DNA of 7,446 bases from Verrucomicrobiota bacterium (GTDB lineage Bacteria > Verrucomicrobiota > Verrucomicrobiia > Limisphaerales > UBA11358). The stretch spans positions 1-7,446 of the forward strand of contig JAMFSG010000342.1 in assembly GCA_026225155.1 (NCBI GenBank), in the 5' to 3' direction. Shown here piece by piece: positions 1-5,603 of the stretch. The position numbers were made by a program, and so were the translations under genes. Numbering within the stretch: the stretch's first letter is position 1; the number at the start of each line of letters is the position of its first letter. The notes beneath the pieces are model-generated. The model had not been told where the DNA came from. It saw only the letters and a list, made by a program, of their open reading frames with translations, and made no database searches.

Positions 1-66
1 CATGTCCGCCAAGCCGCCGGTCTTGGAGAACGGATGCACTTCGCTGCTGGCGAGCAAGATTTTCAT
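1..66 (-). CDS. glgA: Glycogen synthase, N-terminal fragment (cut by window edge)
   Basis: Only the first 22 codons are present; the rest lies beyond the left edge. The reading MKILLASSEVHPFSKTGGL followed by ADM is the hallmark N-terminus of bacterial glycogen synthase (GT5 family). That enzyme transfers glucose from ADP-glucose onto a growing alpha-1,4-glucan in the cytoplasm. The KTGGL stretch (residues 15-19) is the family's conserved KxGGL motif, which contacts the ADP-glucose diphosphate. The ATG at 66-64 is the obvious start because family members begin at just this point. No Shine-Dalgarno sequence is visible upstream. serS ends 59 nt upstream on the same strand, so read-through from serS is possible, although the gap carries small repeats. 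The call rests on a short but highly characteristic motif; other GT5 starch-synthase-like enzymes would share it. Confidence 0.88.
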   Translation of the reverse strand, partial: MKILLASSEVHPFSKTGGLADM

Positions 67-79
67 ATCGTTAAATGGT

Positions 80-123
80 TGAATCGTGAAACGTGAATCG
101 GCTGCCGATTTAACAATTTAACA
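80..123. repeat. Short tandem repeats and hairpin between serS and glgA
   Basis: On the plus strand three consecutive heptamers are seen: TGAATCG, TGAAACG, TGAATCG (80-100). The last overlaps a small hairpin, AATCGG-CTG-CCGATT (96-110). Next comes a perfect 8-mer duplication, ATTTAACA twice (108-123). The block fills most of the 59-nt gap between the serS stop and the glgA start. On the transcribed (minus) strand no T-run follows the hairpin, so a standard intrinsic terminator is not supported. The heptamers lie 14-34 nt upstream of the glgA ATG and could be a binding site, but nothing in the sequence shows that directly. Confidence 0.5.
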
Positions 124-125
124 AT

Positions 126-1424
126 TCAGCGAATCACGTCCGTCTTCAAATACGGTTGCAACGGTTCAGGAATTTTCACGCTGCCGTCGGCTTGCTGATG
201 CGTTTCGATCACCGCGACAAACAAGCGCGCGAGCGCCGTGCCGCTGCCATTGAGAATGTGCGGAAATTTATTTTCGCCCGATTCGGTTTTGAAACGCAGG
301 TTCATCCGGCGCGATTGAAAATCTTCGCAGTTCGAGCAGCTCGAAACTTCGAGGTAGCTGCCCTGCCCTGGTGCCCAGACTTCGATGTCATAAGTTTTCG
401 CGCTCGTGAAACCCATGTCGCCCGTGCAAAGCATGATGGTGCGATAATGCAAGCCGAGCAGTTGCAAAACTTTTTCCGCATTGCCGACGAGCTTTTCCAA
501 TTCTTCGTAACTGTTTTCCGGTTTCACGATTTTAATCAACTCAACTTTATCAAATTGATGCACGCGGATCATGCCGCGCGTGCCGACGCCAGCCGCGCCT
601 GCTTCCGCGCGGAAGCATGGACTGTAAGCGCAATAAAAAGTCGGGATTTGTTTTTCCGTCAGAATTTCTTCGCGATGAATATTCGCTACCGGCGATTCTG
701 CGGTCGGCACCAAATACAATCTTCCGAGCGTGCTGTCATCCAAGCCTTCACGCACCGCGTAAGCTTGGTCGAGCGATTTTGGAAATTGGCCGACGCCAAA
801 CATGCAACTCTCATTCACCATGAAGGGCGGCGAAACTTCCGTATAGCCATGCTCGTGAATGTGTAAATCCAAAAGAAATTGAATCAATGCGCGTTCGAGT
901 CGTGCACCCCAATTTGTATAAAGTAAAAAACCACTGCCGGAAATTTTTGCGCCACGCGCGAAATCAACCAGCTTCAAAGATTCGCAAAGTTCAATGTGCG
1001 ATTTTGGCTTGAAGTCAAAATTTTGCTTCGCACCATGAACACGCACTTCGGGATTGTCTTCCGCTGTTTTGCCGAGCGGAACGGCTTCGTTCGGCAAATT
1101 CGGCAAACGCAACATTAATTCATCGCGGTTGGCATCGGCTTTGGCGACGAGTTTTTCGAGTTCGGCAATCTTGTCGCCGAGTTCGCGCGTCTCGGTTTTT
1201 TTGGCTTCGGCTTCGGCGATTTTTTTCTGCCCCATCAACGCGCCGATTTCTTTCGAAACGCGGTTGCGTTGGGATTTCAAAGTTTCAACTTCAGCGAGAG
1301 ATTTCCGACGTTGTTCATCGGCTTGCAGAATTCCATCAATCAGTTTTTCGTCCCCTGCCCCGCGCGTGGCGAGGCGGGCGCGGACGAAATCAGTTTTTTC
1401 GCGGATCAATTTGATGTCGAGCAC
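126..1424 (-). CDS. serS: Seryl-tRNA synthetase
   Basis: A 432-aa class II aminoacyl-tRNA synthetase that charges tRNA-Ser (and tRNA-Sec where present) with serine in the cytoplasm. The N-terminal arm (about residues 30-105) is rich in K, E, A and L and fits the antiparallel coiled coil that grips the long variable arm of tRNA-Ser. The catalytic core follows: motif 1 near 174-203, the serine-binding TAE triad at 241-243 (VPTAESP), motif 2 from FRAEAG (271) to FDKVEL (296) with the TRGMIRVHQ loop, and motif 3 with NGSGTALAR (392-400), then QQADG. Length is typical of the family. The start is taken as GTG at 1424 because the family N-terminus is MLDIKLIR and this frame reads (V)LDIKLIREK. The frame stays open upstream to 1808, but that part translates an intergenic inverted repeat and has no family similarity. 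No Shine-Dalgarno sequence precedes the GTG; a TATAAT box ends 6 nt upstream. Confidence 0.97.
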   Translation of the reverse strand: MLDIKLIREKTDFVRARLATRGAGDEKLIDGILQADEQRRKSLAEVETLKSQRNRVSKEIGALMGQKKIAEAEAKKTETRELGDKIAELEKLVAKADANRDELMLRLPNLPNEAVPLGKTAEDNPEVRVHGAKQNFDFKPKSHIELCESLKLVDFARGAKISGSGFLLYTNWGARLERALIQFLLDLHIHEHGYTEVSPPFMVNESCMFGVGQFPKSLDQAYAVREGLDDSTLGRLYLVPTAESPVANIHREEILTEKQIPTFYCAYSPCFRAEAGAAGVGTRGMIRVHQFDKVELIKIVKPENSYEELEKLVGNAEKVLQLLGLHYRTIMLCTGDMGFTSAKTYDIEVWAPGQGSYLEVSSCSNCEDFQSRRMNLRFKTESGENKFPHILNGSGTALARLFVAVIETHQQADGSVKIPEPLQPYLKTDVIR

Positions 1425-1430
1425 GCGGCA

Positions 1431-1458
1431 ATTATAGAAATGAAAAGGCTGACGGCAA
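1431..1458 (-). promoter_or_regulatory. Predicted sigma-70 promoter of serS
   Basis: On the minus strand TTGCCG (1458-1453) and a perfect TATAAT (1436-1431) are separated by 16 nt. The -10 box is followed by only six bases, TGCCGC, and then the serS GTG. Transcription usually begins about 6-8 nt after the -10 hexamer, so the RNA would begin at or next to the start codon, giving a leaderless message. The -35 matches consensus at TTG plus the fifth base. The prediction rests on pattern alone; in a moderately GC-rich gap a perfect TATAAT correctly placed is unlikely but not impossible by chance. Confidence 0.5.
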
Positions 1459-1502
1459 GATTCAAGCTCATGTGAAACAAAACTGTCCACGTAATGGTGG
1501 GC

Positions 1503-1581
1503 TGGTGGGGCGAGCGTTCTCGCGAGCCGAACGTTGCTGGGATTTTGATTGTCCCGGCTCGCGGGGACGCTCGCCCCACCA
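1503..1581. repeat. Large imperfect inverted repeat (REP/MITE-like)
   Basis: Two 27-nt arms (1503-1529 and 1555-1581) are reverse complements with two mismatches. The left arm begins TGGTGGGGCGAGCG and the right arm ends CGCTCGCCCCACCA. The 25-nt loop contains a further small GGGA/TCCC stem. The element sits in the 211-bp gap between the divergent serS and the 119-aa membrane-protein gene. It has no T-run suited to a terminator on either strand. Its size, symmetry and G+C richness suggest a mobile or interspersed palindromic element. Sequences of this general look seem common in Verrucomicrobial genomes from memory, but copy number cannot be seen here. Confidence 0.7.
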
Positions 1582-1635
1582 TTTTTCTTCAAACTGACCG
1601 TGCAGATTTGGCTTTGATGATTTAAGTTGCGAATC

Positions 1636-1995
1636 ATGAAATTGCCGGAATCGCTAAACCGAATCGTGCGCGCGCCAAAATTGACGCGGGCGCGAATGAT
1701 TGCGGCGCTGGCCATCGCGATCTTCGCGGACGGATTGCAATTATGTCTCGGCCCGCTTGGCTGGGCTTTTGGCGACCAGGCGATTGATTTCGTGGCGATG
1801 ATCGTCATCAGTTGGCTGATCGGTTTTCACATTTTGCTGCTGCCGACATTTGTCGTGGAACTGATTCCCGTGCTGGATGATTTACCAACGTGGACGGCTT
1901 GCACCATCGCCGTCATCGCCTTGCGCAAACGGGAACAACGCATCAATTCTTCGCCGCCGACGTTGCCGCCGGACAAACCGGCCATTGATGTTTGA
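1636..1995 (+). CDS. Small integral membrane protein of unknown function
   Basis: A 119-aa protein I cannot assign to a named family. After a basic N-terminus (KLPESLNRIVRAPKLTRAR) come a hydrophobic segment at about residues 21-41, a second longer one at about 51-76 (FVAMIVISWLIGFHILLLP), and a weaker one at about 85-96. The C-terminus is basic, then proline-rich (SPPTLPPDKPAIDV). This pattern predicts two or three membrane spans in the inner membrane. The phrases LLLPTFVVELIPVLDDLPTWT and ALRKR look conserved rather than random, and the frame has normal third-base G+C. The ATG at 1636 is preferred over an in-frame TTG three codons earlier. It is transcribed divergently from serS and followed by a 204-bp gap, so it may be a single-gene unit. 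No Shine-Dalgarno sequence is visible. Confidence 0.75.
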   Translation: MKLPESLNRIVRAPKLTRARMIAALAIAIFADGLQLCLGPLGWAFGDQAIDFVAMIVISWLIGFHILLLPTFVVELIPVLDDLPTWTACTIAVIALRKREQRINSSPPTLPPDKPAIDV

Positions 1996-2020
1996 ATAAA
2001 TATCGCGCGAACCTTGGCAT

Positions 2021-2085
2021 GGAGCGCCGGCTTCCAGCCGGCGGGTTTCAAAATCATTAACTCGCCGGCAGGATGCCGGCGCTCC
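2021..2085. repeat. Nested palindromic element (REP-like)
   Basis: The 25-nt arms 2021-2045 and 2061-2085 are inverted copies with three mismatches, separated by a 15-nt AT-rich loop. Each arm starts, read inward, with GGAGCGCCGGC. Each arm is itself a small hairpin, with two GCCGGC units around 5 nt (TTCCA in the left arm). The element can therefore fold either as one long stem or as two short ones. It lies between the membrane-protein gene and leuD. It shares no obvious arm sequence with the inverted repeat at 1503-1581, so it is a distinct element type. There is no terminal T-run, so termination is not its evident role. Confidence 0.7.
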
Positions 2086-2103
2086 CAGTTTTGACCGCAC
2101 CAC

Positions 2104-2144
2104 GGCACCGACGCCGCGTCGCAGCGCGGCGAGACGCGCGTGCC
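2104..2144. repeat. G+C-rich hairpin element upstream of leuD
   Basis: An inner perfect stem of CGCCGCG (2112-2118) and CGCGGCG (2125-2131) encloses a 6-nt loop. Outer bases GGCAC (2104-2108) and GTGCC (2140-2144) also pair, with an imperfect middle. It lies 18 nt after the nested palindrome and 55 nt before the leuD start, so it may fall in the leuD 5' leader or mark a separate interspersed element. No leucine-codon leader peptide or T-run accompanies it, so attenuation is not supported. Confidence 0.5.
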
Positions 2145-2199
2145 ACTGACAATTGAAATCTGATTGAAAATTTCATCCGCTCGCGGCACATTGCTAAAT

Positions 2200-2751
2200 A
2201 TGCAAACCGTTTTTACCGGCCCCGTTTATGTCGTGCGCGACAACATTGATACTGATCAAATCATCTCCGCGCAGTTTTTGAATCTCGTCCCGACGATCCC
2301 CGAGGAATACGAAAAACTCGGCAGCTACGCGCTCGCCGGTTTGCCGGAATCGCTTTATCCCATCCGCTACGTCAAGGAAGGCCAGCTCGACAGCGATTAT
2401 CCCATCGTCGTTGCCGGGAAAAATTTCGGCTGCGGCAGCTCGCGCGAACACGCGCCCATCGCGCTCGGTTCCGCCAAAGGCCGGATCATTCTCGCCGAAA
2501 GTTTTGCGCGCATTTTCTTCCGCAACTCCGTCGCGACCGGCGAACTCTATCCGTGCGAAATCACCGAACGCCTTTGCGACACTTTGAAAACCGGCGACGT
2601 CGTCACCGTTGATCTCGATGCCGCGACCGTCACGGTTCAAGCCACTGGCAAAGTGTTTCATTTCAAACCGCTTGGCGATGTTCGCCCCGTCGTGGACGCC
2701 GGCGGCCTGTTTAATTATGCGCGCAAAAGCGGCATGATTCCGGCGCAGTAA
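2200..2751 (+). CDS. leuD: 3-Isopropylmalate dehydratase small subunit (LeuD type)
   Basis: A 183-aa aconitase-superfamily swivel subunit. With the LeuC large subunit (4Fe-4S) it isomerises 2-isopropylmalate to 3-isopropylmalate in leucine synthesis in the cytoplasm. Visible signatures are DNIDTDQI at 14-21 and the active-site loop GKNFGCGSSREHAP at 73-86. These are followed by AESFARIFFRNSVATGELYP and a C-terminal VVDAGGLFNYARKSGMIP. The stretch EEYEKLGSYALAGLP (35-49) and the C-terminus resemble, from memory, the plant plastid small subunit more than the ~200-aa enterobacterial LeuD. A serine (S23) stands where QIIP is usual. The ATG at 2200 is chosen because upstream in-frame codons translate leader sequence. 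leuC is not in the window. The related homoaconitase or dimethylmalate dehydratase small subunits cannot be fully excluded. The dipeptidase gene follows after 38 nt. Confidence 0.92.
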   Translation: MQTVFTGPVYVVRDNIDTDQIISAQFLNLVPTIPEEYEKLGSYALAGLPESLYPIRYVKEGQLDSDYPIVVAGKNFGCGSSREHAPIALGSAKGRIILAESFARIFFRNSVATGELYPCEITERLCDTLKTGDVVTVDLDAATVTVQATGKVFHFKPLGDVRPVVDAGGLFNYARKSGMIPAQ

Positions 2752-2789
2752 TAATTGTCAAAAACGGAAATTCATTTAATCTCACCGCC

Positions 2790-4160
2790 ATGCAAGGTGT
2801 GCTTGATTATCTGAAACAAAACCAAAACCGTTTCCTCGCGGAGTTCTGCGAATACCTGCGCTTTCCCAGCGTCTCCGCGCAGCCGCAACATAAAACCGAT
2901 CTGCAAGCGTGCGCGGATTGGCTCGTCAATCACTGCCGTCAGATCGGTCTCGAAGCGAATATTTACCTGACGAAAGGCCATCCGATCGTCGTCGCCAAAA
3001 CCCCGCGCGCAAAAAATTCCCGCCAGCCGCACTACATGGTTTATGGCCATTACGATGTGCAGCCGCCGGAGCCGCTTGATTTGTGGAAATCGCCGCCGTT
3101 CGAGCCGAAGATTATTGGCCGCAATATTTTTGCGCGTGGCAGCACGGACAACAAAGGCCAGAACTTCGCGCACTTAAAAGCCGTTGAAGCGTATCTGAAA
3201 ACGAACACGCCCCTGCCCTGCGATCTGACATTCGTGATCGAAGGCGAAGAAGAAGTCGGCAGCGAATGCCTTTCCGGCTTTCTCAAAAAAAATCGCAAGG
3301 AACTGGATTGCGCCGCCGTCGTCATTTCCGACACCGGCATGCCCAGCCCGAAACATCCCGCGCTCGGTTATTCGTTGCGCGGCATCATTGCGTTGGAAAT
3401 CACCTTGCACGGACCCGATTGCGACTTGCATTCCGGCGGTTTCGGCGGCGCGGTGGATAATCCGGCGATGGCCTTGAGCCAGTTGCTCGGCCAATTGCGC
3501 GATAAAAACGGACGCATCACCATTCCCGGATTTTACAACGGCGTGCTGCCGTTGTCCGCTTACGAGCGTAAAGAATATGCGCGCCTGCCCGGCAGCGATG
3601 CGACGTTGCAAAAATTGATCGGCGTGAAAAAACTTTTCGGCGAACGCGGTTTCACTTCGAGCGAACAACGCAGCGCGCGACCGACATTTGAGATCAACGG
3701 TCTCACCAGCGGTTATCAAGGCGAAGGCAGCAAGACCATCATCCCGTCGTGGGCGCGCGCCAAGATCACCTGTCGTCTCGTGCCGAATCAAGATCCCGAA
3801 CAGATCCGCAAGGCCGTGCTCGCGCACCTCAAAAAAATCTGTCCGCCGACCGTGCGGATGGACATCGAGATCGGCCACGGTGCGGAAGCGTATTTCGTTC
3901 CGCCGACCGGCGCGCCCGCGCAAGCCGCGTTGCGCGCGCTGGAAAAAGCCTTTGGCCACAAACCGATTCTCACGCGCGAAGGTGGTTCAATTCCCATCGT
4001 GAACCAGTTCAAAAAAATTCTCGGTGCGGATTCGTTGTTGCTCGGCCTTGGCTTGCCGGACGACAACGCGCATTCGCCCAATGAAAAATTCAGCCTCGAC
4101 TGTTTTGAAAAAGGCCAGTTGATGAGCGCGTATCTGTGGCAGGAATTGGGCCGCGTTTGA
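2790..4160 (+). CDS. M20-family metallodipeptidase (PepV/CNDP-like)
   Basis: A 456-aa cytoplasmic zinc peptidase of the M20 family, probably a broad dipeptidase. The expected ligands are all present: H87 and D89 in YGHYDVQP (D89 the catalytic aspartate), the bridging D120 in ARGSTDNKG, the E154-E155 pair (general base and metal ligand) in EGEEEVGS, D181 in ISDTG, and H428 in DDNAHSPNE. H214 in DLHSGGFGG marks the dimerisation/lid domain (about 200-320), whose histidine completes the partner's active site in dimeric members. Length is full and no signal peptide is seen. Start ATG at 2790 gives the usual short helix before FCEYLRFPSVSA; there is no Shine-Dalgarno sequence. It lies 38 nt after leuD, and its TGA is followed immediately by the ATG of the DUF2071 gene. 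Exact substrate (dipeptide, carnosine-like or acylated amino acid) cannot be read from sequence. Confidence 0.93.
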   Translation: MQGVLDYLKQNQNRFLAEFCEYLRFPSVSAQPQHKTDLQACADWLVNHCRQIGLEANIYLTKGHPIVVAKTPRAKNSRQPHYMVYGHYDVQPPEPLDLWKSPPFEPKIIGRNIFARGSTDNKGQNFAHLKAVEAYLKTNTPLPCDLTFVIEGEEEVGSECLSGFLKKNRKELDCAAVVISDTGMPSPKHPALGYSLRGIIALEITLHGPDCDLHSGGFGGAVDNPAMALSQLLGQLRDKNGRITIPGFYNGVLPLSAYERKEYARLPGSDATLQKLIGVKKLFGERGFTSSEQRSARPTFEINGLTSGYQGEGSKTIIPSWARAKITCRLVPNQDPEQIRKAVLAHLKKICPPTVRMDIEIGHGAEAYFVPPTGAPAQAALRALEKAFGHKPILTREGGSIPIVNQFKKILGADSLLLGLGLPDDNAHSPNEKFSLDCFEKGQLMSAYLWQELGRV

Positions 4161-4904
4161 ATGAAGCAGAATTCGCCGTCCGTTTTTTTGACCGCCGAAT
4201 GGCGTCATCTGGCGATGGTGAATTATTCGATTGATCCAAAAATCCTCGCGCCGTTTGTCCCTGCCGGAACGGAGTTGGATTTTTGGAACGGCCAAACCTT
4301 TGTCAGCGTCGTTAGTTTTCTTTTCCAGAAAACGCGCGTGCGCGGAATTCATTTTCCCTTTCACCATAATTTTGAAGAGATCAACCTGCGCTTTTACGTC
4401 CGCCATCGCGCCGAAGACGGCTGGCGGCGCGGGGTGGTTTTCATCCGCGAGATCGTGCCGCGTTTCACTATCGCCTTCATCGCCCGCGTGCTTTACAACG
4501 AACCTTACCTCGCCCTGCCGACTTCGCATCAGATTGAAAAATCATCTGCGGACGAGAACGAAATTAAATCCGCCGCTTACTTCTGGCGTTTCAAAGGACA
4601 GGAAAACTTTTTGAAGCTAGTCACACGCGGCAAGGCGCAACCGTTGGTCGCAGGTTCGGAACCGGAATTCATCACGGAACATTATTGGGGCAACACCCGG
4701 CAACGCGATGGTTCCACTTTGGAATATCGCGTCGAACATCCGCGCTGGCGCTTTTGGGAAACGGAAACGGCGGAATTGCACTGTGACGTCGCCCGGCTTT
4801 ACGGCCAACAATTTTGCGACGTTTTAAGCCAGCCGCCGACGTCTGCTTTTCTCGCCGAAGGTTCAGCCGTTAAAGTCTATCGCGGAGTGAAAATTAAATC
4901 CTGA
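4161..4904 (+). CDS. DUF2071 (YqjF-like) protein of unknown function
   Basis: A 247-aa protein matching the DUF2071/YqjF family. Recognisable stretches are FLTAEWRHLAMVNYSIDP (9-26), the FVPAGTELD and FVSVVSFLFQKTRVRG segments (32-62), FEEINLRFYVRH (71-82), RRGVVFIREIVPR (89-101), and ITEHYWG (171-177). No signal peptide or membrane span is evident, so it is likely cytoplasmic. The molecular function of the family is unknown to me; the fold is related to acetoacetate decarboxylase-like barrels in some members, but no catalytic residue can be assigned safely. The start codon abuts the stop of the dipeptidase gene with no gap, implying translational coupling. It is the last gene before a convergent gap of 112 bp in which no convincing intrinsic terminator is visible. 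Confidence 0.9.
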   Translation: MKQNSPSVFLTAEWRHLAMVNYSIDPKILAPFVPAGTELDFWNGQTFVSVVSFLFQKTRVRGIHFPFHHNFEEINLRFYVRHRAEDGWRRGVVFIREIVPRFTIAFIARVLYNEPYLALPTSHQIEKSSADENEIKSAAYFWRFKGQENFLKLVTRGKAQPLVAGSEPEFITEHYWGNTRQRDGSTLEYRVEHPRWRFWETETAELHCDVARLYGQQFCDVLSQPPTSAFLAEGSAVKVYRGVKIKS

Positions 4905-5016
4905 TGGGTAACGCCAACGAAATAAACTTGTCGGTTCGGCTGGATAAAGAAGGCATTACGACAAAAAAGTGTCTTTAATAAAGAATTATCCATGCCCACG
5001 CATCTTAACTTTGGGG

Positions 5017-5568
5017 CTATTGAGCTAGCGCGGCAATCTTGGTGCGATTCCACGGAGCTTTGGCCAATACGGTAGCCATGCCGCAAATGTCAGTGATGCC
5101 GGCAAAAACCAAACCCGCGCCAACAAAGGCGGCTAGGATGAAAAAGGCCGGATGCACAAACCAGCCCAATCCCGTGCCGATGACTACCAACGAGCCAGCG
5201 CCAATGCGAACCTGCCGTTCGATGGAAATTGTTTTGCGCCCGCGAACCACTGGCAGGCCGGCGATGACCCAAGCGTTCGTGCCGCCGACGACTACTTGAA
5301 CCTCTTCAAGTCCGGCACTCTTTAATCTTTCAGCGGCTTTGGCGGCGCGGATCCCGGAGGCGCAGAGCAGATATACCGGCCCCGCATTGGCGCCGCGCAC
5401 GATTTCCACTGTCGGACGATCCAGAATGTCGAGCGGCACAAGCTGCGCGCCTTCGGCGTGAACTTCACGGAACTCCGCCGTCGTGCGGACATCCACCAAT
5501 GTTCCGCGGCCGCTTGAAACAGCGGCCGCAGCTTCGGCTGGCACGATGGTTATGGTTGGATTTGACAT
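5017..5568 (-). CDS. Rhodanese with C-terminal DUF2892 membrane domain (YgaP-like)
   Basis: A 183-aa two-domain protein. Residues about 5-110 form a single rhodanese domain: LVDVRTTAEF (24-33), then the persulfide-carrying C69 in the active loop CASGIR (69-74), then VVVGGTNAWVIAGLPV. Residues about 115-175 match DUF2892: SIERQVRIGAGSL leads into two membrane helices (about 122-138 and 141-160) with ITDICGMA (C162) and a closing PWNR. This is the architecture of Escherichia coli YgaP, an inner-membrane sulfurtransferase with the rhodanese domain facing the cytoplasm. Sulfur donor and acceptor are unknown. The ATG at 5568 has an AAGG Shine-Dalgarno sequence six bases upstream. The gene lies 35 nt downstream of the FadL-family gene on the same strand, so the two are probably co-transcribed. 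Confidence 0.95.
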   Translation of the reverse strand: MSNPTITIVPAEAAAAVSSGRGTLVDVRTTAEFREVHAEGAQLVPLDILDRPTVEIVRGANAGPVYLLCASGIRAAKAAERLKSAGLEEVQVVVGGTNAWVIAGLPVVRGRKTISIERQVRIGAGSLVVIGTGLGWFVHPAFFILAAFVGAGLVFAGITDICGMATVLAKAPWNRTKIAALAQ

Positions 5569-5573
5569 AAATT

Positions 5574-5579
5574 ACCTTG
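5574..5579 (-). promoter_or_regulatory. Ribosome binding site of the rhodanese gene
   Basis: On the minus strand CAAGGT lies six bases before the ATG at 5568. It is one of only two clear Shine-Dalgarno-like sequences near a start in this window. It lies inside the 35-nt gap after the FadL-family gene, as expected for a downstream operon gene that needs its own ribosome entry. Confidence 0.6.
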
Positions 5580-5603
5580 CTAAAAATTTCTTGGTGTTCG
5601 TGG

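Noticed and set aside
156..866. 236-codon plus-strand frame opposite serS
   Set aside because: It lies wholly antisense to the well-supported serS gene and its translation shows no family features.
1425..1808. 128-codon N-terminal extension of the serS frame
   Set aside because: It translates an intergenic inverted repeat, has no resemblance to seryl-tRNA synthetase, and the family N-terminus begins at the GTG at 1424.
2153..2181. Promoter for leuD from TTGAAA at 2153 or 2164
   Set aside because: No acceptable -10 hexamer lies 16-18 nt downstream of either.
1827..2189. 120-codon minus-strand frame across the palindromes and the 119-aa gene
   Set aside because: It reads through repeats and the complement of a better-supported membrane protein gene.
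3174..3959. 261-codon minus-strand frame opposite the dipeptidase
   Set aside because: An antisense shadow of a complete M20 gene with every metal ligand in place; the translation is typical antisense composition.
4928..4984. Possible terminator between the convergent DUF2071 and rhodanese genes
   Set aside because: TTGTCG/CGACAA has a 25-nt loop and its A/T-run is on the wrong side; TCTTTA-A-TAAAGA has no real loop. Neither makes a convincing intrinsic terminator.
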